Assembly (NCBI RefSeq): GCF_000429145.1
Contig: NZ_AUBH01000001.1
Location: 62,001-126,000, forward strand
Source: Aestuariibacter salexigens DSM 15300
GTDB lineage: Bacteria; Pseudomonadota; Gammaproteobacteria; Enterobacterales; Alteromonadaceae
Length of the DNA: 64,000 nt
Reading direction: 5' to 3'
The translations under genes and the position numbers were made by a program. The notes beneath the pieces are model-generated. The model did no database searches, had not been told where the DNA came from, and saw only the letters and a list, made by a program, of their open reading frames with translations. Position 1 is the first letter of the stretch. Every line of letters begins with the position of its first letter. This document shows positions 27,742 to 34,951 of the stretch, piece by piece.

Positions 27742-29160
27742 ATGCAAGAACAAACACAACAAATACAGAAGACCTCAATCTGGTCTCTGGTAAAACAAGC
27801 CCTGCGGGGCAAAACTGATTACGACTTTACCTCTGGTTCAATTGGTGTCGCAGCCTTTTTACTGGCGATACCCATGGTGCTTGAAATGGCAATGGAGTCT
27901 ATTTTTGCCATTGTTGACATCTTATTTGTCGCGTCTCTGGGCTATGAAGCGGTTGCTGCCGTGGGGCTTACCGAAGGCGTACTTACCATCCTCTATGCTA
28001 TTGCCATTGGTTTGAGCATGGGCGTCACGGCACTGGTGGCTCGTCGCATTGGCGAGGGCAACAGAGAGCAGGCCAACAAAATTGCCGGGCAGGCACTATG
28101 GACAGGACTGATCACCGCCACCATCGTCGCGTTTGTCGGCCTTTTTTATGCGGCTGATATTCTGCGTTTCATGGGGGCGGACGAGGCAGTGCTGGTCATT
28201 GGCGAGCACTACACCACCATAATGCTGTGTGGTTCTGTGTCTATTTTGTACCTGTTTATCATCAATGCCATATTCAGAGGGGCAGGGGACGCCGCCATTG
28301 CGATGCGCTCATTGTGGTTGGCAAACGGTATTAACATCATTCTGGATCCTATCTTTATTTTTGGCTTAGGACCTGTGCCTGAAATGGGCGTGACCGGTGC
28401 TGCTGTGGCAACCACCATCGGACGTGGAATAGGAGTGCTATACCAGCTATATCACCTGCGTCATCATGCCTCCCGTATTTGCCTGACACTGGAAGACATC
28501 AAACCTGTGCCTCGCATTATGTGGCAATTAATGAAAGTCTCCGCCGGCGGCATTATCCAGTTTCTTATCGCGACAGCGAGCTGGATGCTGTTGGTAAGGA
28601 TCGTTGCGCAGTTCGGCAGCGCTGCCGTGGCAGGTTATACCATTGCGATACGCATTGTTATATTCACTATCCTCCCGGCCTGGGGCCTTAGCAATGCCGT
28701 CGCTACACTGGTTGGGCAAAACCTCGGTGCCGACAAGCCAGAACGTGCTGAGCAGTCAGTATGGCGCATTGCGCGATATAACGTGACTTTTATGCTTATT
28801 GTTGCCGCCGTGTTTATTCTATTCGCGCCAACTCTGATAAGCTGGTTCGCAGACGACCCAGAGGTCATTGCTGTTGGTGTCAGCTGTTTGCGCATGGTTA
28901 GCTACGGATACGGTTTTTATGCCATTGGCATGATTGTGGTGCAGGCCTTCAATGGTGCGGGGGATACCATGACACCGAGTAAAATCAACTTTGCTTGCTA
29001 CTGGGTACTGCAAATACCACTTGCTTATATGCTGGCCAACACAACAGACCTGCAGGCCGATGGAGTATTTATGGCGATACTTGTTGCTGAAACCTTGCTT
29101 GCACTGATAGGCGTGTGGTTATTCAAGCGCGGTAGCTGGCGGAACGTAGTACTGCAATGA
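27742..29160 (+). CDS. MATE family efflux transporter
   Basis: Twelve-helix multidrug/toxin exporter of the inner membrane, driven by Na+ or H+. The ATG at 27742 gives 472 residues (MQEQTQQIQKTS...); an ATG ten codons upstream at 27712 is possible and neither has a good ribosome binding site. The family repeat is visible twice: VLEMAMESIFAIVDILFVASLG near residue 45 and IIQFLIATASWMLLVRIVAQFG near 270. The inter-repeat symmetry and the MATE-type VALVARRIGEGNREQAN block support the call. Substrate unknown. Its stop overlaps the DUF1289 gene by 4 nt. Confidence 0.9.
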   Translation: MQEQTQQIQKTSIWSLVKQALRGKTDYDFTSGSIGVAAFLLAIPMVLEMAMESIFAIVDILFVASLGYEAVAAVGLTEGVLTILYAIAIGLSMGVTALVARRIGEGNREQANKIAGQALWTGLITATIVAFVGLFYAADILRFMGADEAVLVIGEHYTTIMLCGSVSILYLFIINAIFRGAGDAAIAMRSLWLANGINIILDPIFIFGLGPVPEMGVTGAAVATTIGRGIGVLYQLYHLRHHASRICLTLEDIKPVPRIMWQLMKVSAGGIIQFLIATASWMLLVRIVAQFGSAAVAGYTIAIRIVIFTILPAWGLSNAVATLVGQNLGADKPERAEQSVWRIARYNVTFMLIVAAVFILFAPTLISWFADDPEVIAVGVSCLRMVSYGYGFYAIGMIVVQAFNGAGDTMTPSKINFACYWVLQIPLAYMLANTTDLQADGVFMAILVAETLLALIGVWLFKRGSWRNVVLQ

Positions 29161-29360
29161 CCAGTCACATGAAATTGAGCTCACCCTGTGTGCGGCGCTG
29201 TACGCTGGATAGTAACGACCAATGTCTCGGCTGCTATCGCACACTGGATGAGATCCTCAATTGGACATCGATGGGCGAAGAAAAACGTCAGCAGCTAGTT
29301 CTGATTTGCGCAAAGAGAAAGGTGCAATATGAACAGCTACATGCAGACAAGCGCCGCTGA
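29157..29360 (+). CDS. DUF1289 family small protein
   Basis: A 67-residue protein with the DUF1289 pattern of four cysteines: SPCVRRCTLDSNDQCLGCYRTLDEILNW. The cysteines (CxxxC...CxxC) suggest a metal or Fe-S site. Function is unknown in the family, although such genes often sit beside RNA-modification or Fe-S genes. ATG at 29157 overlaps the MATE stop; an ATG at 29169 is possible. dusC follows about 70 nt later. Confidence 0.85.
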   Translation: MTSHMKLSSPCVRRCTLDSNDQCLGCYRTLDEILNWTSMGEEKRQQLVLICAKRKVQYEQLHADKRR

Positions 29361-29431
29361 CAGCTGGCTGAAAATACCGTTAACTGATACACTCCGCGGC
29401 CTTTTCAAGCAATGTGAATAAGTCTGCCTGC

Positions 29432-30412
29432 ATGCAAATAATGCTCGCCCCCATGGAGGGTGTCGTTGACCATCTGATGCGCGATATGCTGACCAAACTC
29501 GGTGGCTTCGACCTGTGCGTGACAGAATTTGTGCGCGTGGTGGACATCAAACTGCCGCGTAGGGTGTTTTATCGCATTTGTCCGGAACTGCAACATGGCG
29601 GACTGACGCCAGGCGGCGTGCCGGTTCGCGTGCAGTTACTTGGTCAGCATCCTCAGGCGCTCGCTGAAAACGCCCAGCGAGCCATTGAGCTTGGCTCTCA
29701 TGGCGTCGACTTGAATTTTGGCTGCCCGGCAAAGACGGTTAATAAGAGCAAGGGTGGGGCAGTTCTGCTCAAGGAAACCCAGACGCTTTTTGATATTGTC
29801 AGTACCGTCAGACAGGCGGTTCCTCAGCCTAATAAAGTAACCGCGAAAATGCGACTGGGATTTGAGGACTGCAATCTGGCCATTGATAATGCCTGCGCAC
29901 TGGCTGAGGCTGGCGCAGATATCATCACCATTCATGCACGTACCAAAAAAGACGGTTATCGACCGCCAGCCTACTGGGACTGGATTGCCAGAATCAAACA
30001 GCATGTGAACGTACCCATCGTAGCCAATGGCGAGATCTGGAGCCGCGACGATGCCCAGCGCTGTCAGGAACAATCCGCCTGTCGAGACATTATGCTGGGC
30101 CGTGGTGCGCTTGCGCTACCCAATCTGGCCCGAGTGATCCGTGGCGAGCAGGCGCCGATGCGCTGGGGAGATGTGCAGCGGCTGCTTATCGATTACTCCG
30201 GTTATGAAATTTTTGGCGATAAAGGACGCTATTACCCGAATCGTATCAAGCAGTGGCTAGGCTTTCTAAAACGTCAATATGTTGAAGCACAGACCACCTT
30301 CAATATGATACGCACAATGACTGATGCTGATGACATCGTCAGAGCACTGCAACTGCCCGTACCAGTTGCAGATAATCCTTCTTCTGGTTATTCACGTATA
30401 GCTTGTAGCTGA
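29432..30412 (+). CDS. dusC: tRNA-dihydrouridine(16) synthase
   Basis: FMN-dependent enzyme (326 residues) that reduces uridine 16 of tRNA with NADPH. The barrel starts MQIMLAPMEGVVDHLMRDML as in E. coli DusC, and the active-site block with the proton-donor Cys is VDLNFGCPAKTVNKSKGG. ITIHARTKKDGY and IVANGEIW bind FMN and substrate. A GTG start at 29414 would add six residues with no homology. The run ITEFVRVVD-like VTEFVRVVDIKLP and the C-terminal IKQWLGFLKRQY favour DusC over DusA or DusB. Confidence 0.92.
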   Translation: MQIMLAPMEGVVDHLMRDMLTKLGGFDLCVTEFVRVVDIKLPRRVFYRICPELQHGGLTPGGVPVRVQLLGQHPQALAENAQRAIELGSHGVDLNFGCPAKTVNKSKGGAVLLKETQTLFDIVSTVRQAVPQPNKVTAKMRLGFEDCNLAIDNACALAEAGADIITIHARTKKDGYRPPAYWDWIARIKQHVNVPIVANGEIWSRDDAQRCQEQSACRDIMLGRGALALPNLARVIRGEQAPMRWGDVQRLLIDYSGYEIFGDKGRYYPNRIKQWLGFLKRQYVEAQTTFNMIRTMTDADDIVRALQLPVPVADNPSSGYSRIACS

Positions 30413-30493
30413 CAAACGCAGGGACTCTTGCTAGCCTTGTTTGGGCACGCCGTCAGGCGGTCGGCAATCATTACAACAACAATAGGTAAAACC

Positions 30494-31912
30494 ATGAAGA
30501 CCTCAACTCCCACAAAGGCGTTGGCTTTGTCTCTGGTGTCTATCGCGCTGCTCGCTGGATGCGGCGGCGGTGAGGAAACCAGCAAGACCCAAAAGCCAAA
30601 GTTTGAGATCGATAAAGATCCCTACCCAAGTACTTATCAACCGGTTCCAGGCGAGCCTACTGTTATCACTAACGTCACCATCCTTGATGGTATTGGTGGT
30701 CAGATAGACAACGGTAGCGTGTATTTTGAAAACGGCAAAATCGTTGCTGTGGGTGCAGATATTGACGTACCCGACAATGCCACTGTTGTAGACGGACAAG
30801 GCAAATGGGTCACGCCTGGTATCATCGATACCCACAGTCACCTTGGCGTATACCCCTCTCCGTCAACGCGCTCGCATTCAGATGGTAACGAAGCAACCAA
30901 ACCTGTGACGGCAGAAGTATCTGCTGAGCACGCGGTATGGCCACATGATCCAGGATTCCAACGCGCGCTGGCTGGCGGTATTACTGCCATGCAGATTTTG
31001 CCAGGCTCTGCCAACCTGTTTGGCGGTCGTTCGGTTACGCTGAAAAACGTACCTGACCGCACTATGCAGGACATGAAATTCCCAGGCGCACCCTACGGTA
31101 TCAAAATGGCCTGTGGTGAAAACCCGAAGCGGGTTTATGGTGGCAAAGGCGGTCCAAGCACCCGTATGGGTAATGTAGCTGGTTATCGTCAGGCGTGGTC
31201 TGACGCACAGGACTACAAGCGTAAATGGGAACAGTACTACGCCGATTACGAGGCGGGCAAAGATCCGAAAGTACCAAAGCGTGACCTGAAACTGGAAACG
31301 CTGATGGGCGTATTGGACGGTGAAATAATCGTGCATATGCATTGCTATCGTGCAGACGAGATGACCGTCATGATGGATGTGATGAAAGAGTTTGACTATC
31401 AGATAGGTTCTTTCCATCACGCTATCGAGTCGTACAAAATCGCCGACAAGTTAGCAGAAAATAACGTGTGCTCATCGATGTGGGCTGACTGGTGGGGCTT
31501 TAAGATGGAGGCCTATGACAGCATCAAAGAAAACATTCCTATGGTGCATAACGCCGGAGCCTGTGCAGTGGTCCACTCTGATAGTGATCTCGGCATTCAG
31601 CGTCTTAACCAGGAAGCTGCAAAAGCCTGGGCAGACGGCAAGCGTGTAGGCATCGATATCAGTCAGGCTGACGCGTGGCAGTGGCTATCGGCTAATCCTG
31701 CTAAATCGCTGGGCGTGTTTGAGCAAACTGGCTCATTGGAAAGTGGCAAACACGCAGACATCGTGTTGTGGAGCGGCAATCCATTCTCAACATATACGCA
31801 GGCTGAGCGCGTATACATAGACGGTGGTCTGGTATACGACAGAGCCAATCCTGAAAGCTGGCCAGTCAGTGACTTTGAACTTGGTCAGGTGGGTGAAGGA
31901 GACGCAAAATGA
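30494..31912 (+). CDS. Amidohydrolase-family lipoprotein (metal site intact)
   Basis: A 472-residue outer-envelope hydrolase. The ATG at 30494 gives a lipoprotein signal with lipobox LLAGC at residue ~25; a TTG at 30428 in the same frame is less likely. Imidazolonepropionase/amidohydrolase-like barrel: first metal motif HSH in VTPGIIDTHSHLGVYP, a further His in IIVHMHCYRADE, another in GSFHHAIESYK and the late Asp in VVHSDSD. The C-terminal LESGKHADIVLWSG is the usual ending of the family. Substrate unknown. Its stop overlaps the next gene by 4 nt. Confidence 0.87.
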   Translation: MKTSTPTKALALSLVSIALLAGCGGGEETSKTQKPKFEIDKDPYPSTYQPVPGEPTVITNVTILDGIGGQIDNGSVYFENGKIVAVGADIDVPDNATVVDGQGKWVTPGIIDTHSHLGVYPSPSTRSHSDGNEATKPVTAEVSAEHAVWPHDPGFQRALAGGITAMQILPGSANLFGGRSVTLKNVPDRTMQDMKFPGAPYGIKMACGENPKRVYGGKGGPSTRMGNVAGYRQAWSDAQDYKRKWEQYYADYEAGKDPKVPKRDLKLETLMGVLDGEIIVHMHCYRADEMTVMMDVMKEFDYQIGSFHHAIESYKIADKLAENNVCSSMWADWWGFKMEAYDSIKENIPMVHNAGACAVVHSDSDLGIQRLNQEAAKAWADGKRVGIDISQADAWQWLSANPAKSLGVFEQTGSLESGKHADIVLWSGNPFSTYTQAERVYIDGGLVYDRANPESWPVSDFELGQVGEGDAK

Positions 31913-33195
31913 AAAAATGGATAATCGCGCTTAGCGCAATGATGGCCTGTGCTACAGCTTCAGCACAGCAAATCGCTATCGTGGGTGGCACGGTTCACAC
32001 GATGGGCCCAATGGGCAGTGTGGAAAACGGTGCAGTCCTTATCCGAGACGGGAGTATTCAGTCAGTCGTCAACGCGGATGCCGTACCGGAAGGGTACGAA
32101 GTAATTGACGCTGCAGGTAAGGTTGTCACTCCCGGTTTGTTCGGTGCCAGTACGTCGCTCGGCTTAGTCGAAGTCGGCATGTCAGCAGGCACCGTGGACA
32201 GCTCGGTTGTGTTTGGTGAAACCCAAACCGCGCCTGTCTCTAACGTTGGTGCTGCGCTGGATGTTCAGTATGGCATCAACCCTGATTCGACACTTATTCC
32301 CGTTAGCCGCGTTGAGGGTGTAACCTCTGCGGCAACCGGCATCGGCCGCGGTGAATATTTGTTTTCTGGCCAGGGTGCGGTAATTACACTGAGTGGCGGC
32401 GCTGACTCAGTGCTCAAACCCAAAGCCTTTATGCATGTTGATGTCAGCAACAATATCTCAGAGCGTCACGGCGGTAGCCGGGCGGCACTGTGGGTGATGT
32501 TGAACGAGGTGCTTGGTGAAGCAAAAGCTGCACCGGCACGTCTTGGTCCCACCAGTGAATGGCATGGCATTACAACCCGTGCGGACGCTGCGGCGCTGAA
32601 AGCGGTGGTTGCTGGAAACATGCCGTTGTTGGTGACCGCTGACAGAGCATCGGATATCCGTCTGGTGATTGATCTTAAAAAGCGCAATCCGCAGATGAAC
32701 GTGGTGCTTGTGAACGCAGTGGAAGGCTGGCGTGTTGCCAACGAGCTGGCTGCGGCGAACATTCCTGTCATTCTGGATCCTGAAAATAACTTGCCGGGTA
32801 GCTTCGACCAGTTAGGTGCGACTCTGGCTAATGCAGGGCGATTGCACAAGGCTGGCGTTGCGGTTTCCATTGGCATGGATACGCATAATATCCGCCTGGC
32901 GACGCAGCATGCTGGTAACGCTGTGGCAAATGGTTTGCCATGGGAGGCCGGGCTGGCAGCGGTGACGATTAACCCTGCTCGTATCTACGGTGTTGCCGAT
33001 CAAGTTGGCAGTCTGGAAAGTGGCAAACGTGCCGATATCGTCGTATGGTCTGGCGACCCGTTGGAGGTTACCTCTCATGCAGAGCATGTGTTCATTAATG
33101 GTGAGCATATGGGCACCGAGTCTCGTCAGCATAAACTGCGCGATCGCTACAAAAATCTCGCCAGCGATGTGCCGATGACACACGTCCGGCCTTGA
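31909..33195 (+). CDS. Amidohydrolase-fold exported protein lacking metal ligands
   Basis: A 428-residue protein with a signal peptide (MKKWIIALSAMMACATASA). It shares the fold of its upstream neighbour: the N-terminal IVGGTVHTMGP strand set, the VVTPGLFG strand and the LESGKRADIVVWSG ending. The usual HxH after GLxD is replaced by GASTS, the Lys/His region reads PLLVTADRAS and NVVLVNAVEGW without His, and only the late Asp (IGMDTHN) is left. It is therefore probably not a metallo-hydrolase and may act as a pseudoenzyme partner of the 30494 protein. Translation is coupled by ATGA overlap. Confidence 0.85.
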   Translation: MKKWIIALSAMMACATASAQQIAIVGGTVHTMGPMGSVENGAVLIRDGSIQSVVNADAVPEGYEVIDAAGKVVTPGLFGASTSLGLVEVGMSAGTVDSSVVFGETQTAPVSNVGAALDVQYGINPDSTLIPVSRVEGVTSAATGIGRGEYLFSGQGAVITLSGGADSVLKPKAFMHVDVSNNISERHGGSRAALWVMLNEVLGEAKAAPARLGPTSEWHGITTRADAAALKAVVAGNMPLLVTADRASDIRLVIDLKKRNPQMNVVLVNAVEGWRVANELAAANIPVILDPENNLPGSFDQLGATLANAGRLHKAGVAVSIGMDTHNIRLATQHAGNAVANGLPWEAGLAAVTINPARIYGVADQVGSLESGKRADIVVWSGDPLEVTSHAEHVFINGEHMGTESRQHKLRDRYKNLASDVPMTHVRP

Positions 33196-33216
33196 TTGCC
33201 CAGATTGAACCTTCTC

Positions 33217-33241
33217 GTCATGCCTGCGCAGGCAGGCATCC
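33217..33241. repeat. REP-like palindromic unit
   Basis: GTCATGCCTGCGCAGGCAGGCAT: an 8-bp perfect stem ATGCCTGC/GCAGGCAT with a 4-nt loop just after the 33195 stop. The GTCATGCC...GGCAT form resembles intergenic repeats dispersed in many proteobacteria. Only one copy was noticed here. Confidence 0.4.
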
Positions 33242-33260
33242 GAGACAGGCTCCTAAAACA

Positions 33261-33290
33261 AAAACGCCCGCTTACTAAGCGGGCGTTTTT
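33261..33290. terminator. Bidirectional terminator
   Basis: AAAACGCCCGCTT / AAGCGGGCGTTTTT, a perfect 13-bp arm pair with a 3-nt loop, between the convergent 33195 and 33309 genes. A-run and T-run on both sides allow it to work for both strands. Confidence 0.92.
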
Positions 33291-33308
33291 ATATTCTTAA
33301 ACGGTTAA

Positions 33309-33503
33309 TCAGGCAAATGTGTCTACGTTGCTGCCTACACGCTCGTTCGCAGATGGAGCTGGCTGTGGCTGCTGGCTGGCGGTTTCCAGCTCGGCCGTTT
33401 GCTGACTAGCTTCCTGCTGCCTGATTTGCTGTGTCTGGCTAGGTTGTTGCTGGCTTTGTACAGCCTGTCCTACCGATGCGCCTGAGCTTGATCCAACTTC
33501 CAT
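33309..33503 (-). CDS. Small Gln/Ser-rich protein, unknown function
   Basis: A 64-residue protein (MEVGSSSGASVGQAVQSQQQ...) ending in GSNVDTFA. It is extremely rich in Gln, Ser and Ala, has no cysteine or membrane segment and looks disordered. It is probably real because a very strong ribosome binding site (GGGGGA, ~7 nt upstream) precedes the ATG and it ends at the shared terminator. I do not recognise the family. Confidence 0.65.
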   Translation of the reverse strand: MEVGSSSGASVGQAVQSQQQPSQTQQIRQQEASQQTAELETASQQPQPAPSANERVGSNVDTFA

Positions 33504-33561
33504 ACTTTCCCCCGTAATGTCTTGGTCTTCGTTTAAAAACCGGATTTACGTGTTAATACTG

Positions 33562-34191
33562 TCAATTGAGTATAAGCGGTTCAAGCTGATTTTGCATAAA
33601 TTCTGCGATAAGCGGCTGCGCTTCCAGTGCCGGATGGATCCCATCTGGCAACATCAGAGACTTATCCAACGCGATATCGTCCATAAAAAATGGGATAAGA
33701 GGAATGTCGTGCTGTTCGGCTAATTCGCTATAACTGTCTGTAAACATTGAGGTATAACGTCTTCCATAGTTGGTAGGAATGCGCATCTGTTGCAAGTACA
33801 CGGTAATGTCACGCTGCTGTGCCATTTCGATCATGGTGGTGATATTGCTGCGAATTTTATTGATGGGGTGACCTTGTAGCCCGTCATTGCCACCAAGTTC
33901 GATTAACAAATGTGTCGGTTCATGCTGTTCAAGCAACCTTGGCAGCCTTGCCAGTCCACCGTCCGTGGTCTCTCCACTGATAGCGGCATTGACCACTTGA
34001 ATATTTTTCTCGACGAACGCATCTTGTAACAAAGAAACCCATCCTTCGTCTTGCTTCAACCCATATGCAGCACTTAGGCTATCGCCAAGTATTAACAGTT
34101 TATTCTGCGCATTAGCGTGGGCGATTGAGTGATCTGAAACCCATAGTATGGGTATAAGCAAACATAGGAATATCCAGCGTGAGAACTGCAT
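33562..34191 (-). CDS. tesA: Acyl-CoA thioesterase I / lysophospholipase (SGNH hydrolase)
   Basis: Periplasmic SGNH-fold esterase of 209 residues. The start at 34191 gives a signal peptide (MQFSRWIFLCLLIPILW...HANA-QNK); a frame to 34224 adds 11 residues. Block I is ILGDSLSAAYGL (catalytic Ser), block III GGNDGLQG, and the Asp/His pair is in LPDGIHPA. It acts on acyl-CoA, lysophospholipids and other esters. It is divergent from ybbA-ybbP across 53 nt, the same order as in E. coli. Confidence 0.93.
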   Translation of the reverse strand: MQFSRWIFLCLLIPILWVSDHSIAHANAQNKLLILGDSLSAAYGLKQDEGWVSLLQDAFVEKNIQVVNAAISGETTDGGLARLPRLLEQHEPTHLLIELGGNDGLQGHPINKIRSNITTMIEMAQQRDITVYLQQMRIPTNYGRRYTSMFTDSYSELAEQHDIPLIPFFMDDIALDKSLMLPDGIHPALEAQPLIAEFMQNQLEPLILN

Positions 34192-34244
34192 TTTGGTGCG
34201 TTGGAAAGTTGTAAATAAAACCACGAGAGATTTGGCTCCAGACT

Positions 34245-34946
34245 ATGATCAAGACAAAAAACATCACTAAACGAGTCACTACGAGTGAAGGCGAATTACA
34301 GATCCTTCAACCGATAAGCTTCGATGTCAAGGCAGGTGAGTCAGTTGCCATCGTGGGTGCGTCAGGCTCCGGCAAATCAACGCTGCTTAGTCTGTTAGCT
34401 GGATTGGATCAGGTAAGCGACGGCGAAATTTTCCTCGATGGTGCAGGATTGCATGACATGGATGAAGAGCAGCGCGCAAGGCTGCGGGGCGACAAAGTGG
34501 GGTTTATTTTCCAAAGTTTCATGTTGGTGCAAAGTCTGACGGCATTGGAAAATATCATGCTGCCCGCTGAAATTGCGGGTATGGACAACCCTCAGAAGCG
34601 CGCACAGGACATTCTCGACATGGTGGGACTGGCCCACCGTGGACAGCATTATCCAAACCAGTTGTCAGGCGGTGAACAACAACGTGTAGCGATAGCGCGC
34701 GCATTTATCACTAATCCTCAGATCCTGTTCGCCGACGAGCCTACCGGCAATCTGGATGCCAAGAACAGTGAAAAAATTGAAGATCTGCTATTCAAGCTGA
34801 ATCAGGAATCGAATACCACTCTGGTGTTGGTGACACACGATAATGAACTCGCGCAGCGCTGCCAACGTCAACTGCAAATGCATGCAGGTGAGCTGACCGA
34901 AATCACTGAAAACGCCACTGATACCATGCACAAACAGGCGGTGTAG
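34245..34946 (+). CDS. ybbA: ABC transporter ATP-binding protein YbbA
   Basis: A 233-residue ABC ATPase of the MacB/LolD group. Walker A GASGSGKST, signature [15 protein letters not shown], Walker B ILFADEPTGNLD and switch His in VLVTHDNE are all intact. It pairs with the large FtsX-type permease encoded 5 nt downstream. The tesA-ybbA-ybbP neighbourhood is conserved and points to lipid or ester handling in the envelope, but the substrate is not settled. Confidence 0.9.
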   Translation: MIKTKNITKRVTTSEGELQILQPISFDVKAGESVAIVGASGSGKSTLLSLLAGLDQVSDGEIFLDGAGLHDMDEEQRARLRGDKVGFIFQSFMLVQSLTALENIMLPAEIAGMDNPQKRAQDILDMVGLAHRGQHYPNQLSGGEQQRVAIARAFITNPQILFADEPTGNLDAKNSEKIEDLLFKLNQESNTTLVLVTHDNELAQRCQRQLQMHAGELTEITENATDTMHKQAV

Positions 34947-34951
34947 TCACA

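Noticed and set aside
30878-31420. 180-residue frame opposite the amidohydrolase gene
   Set aside because: The plus strand encodes a full amidohydrolase with motifs and lipobox; the minus frame has no features.
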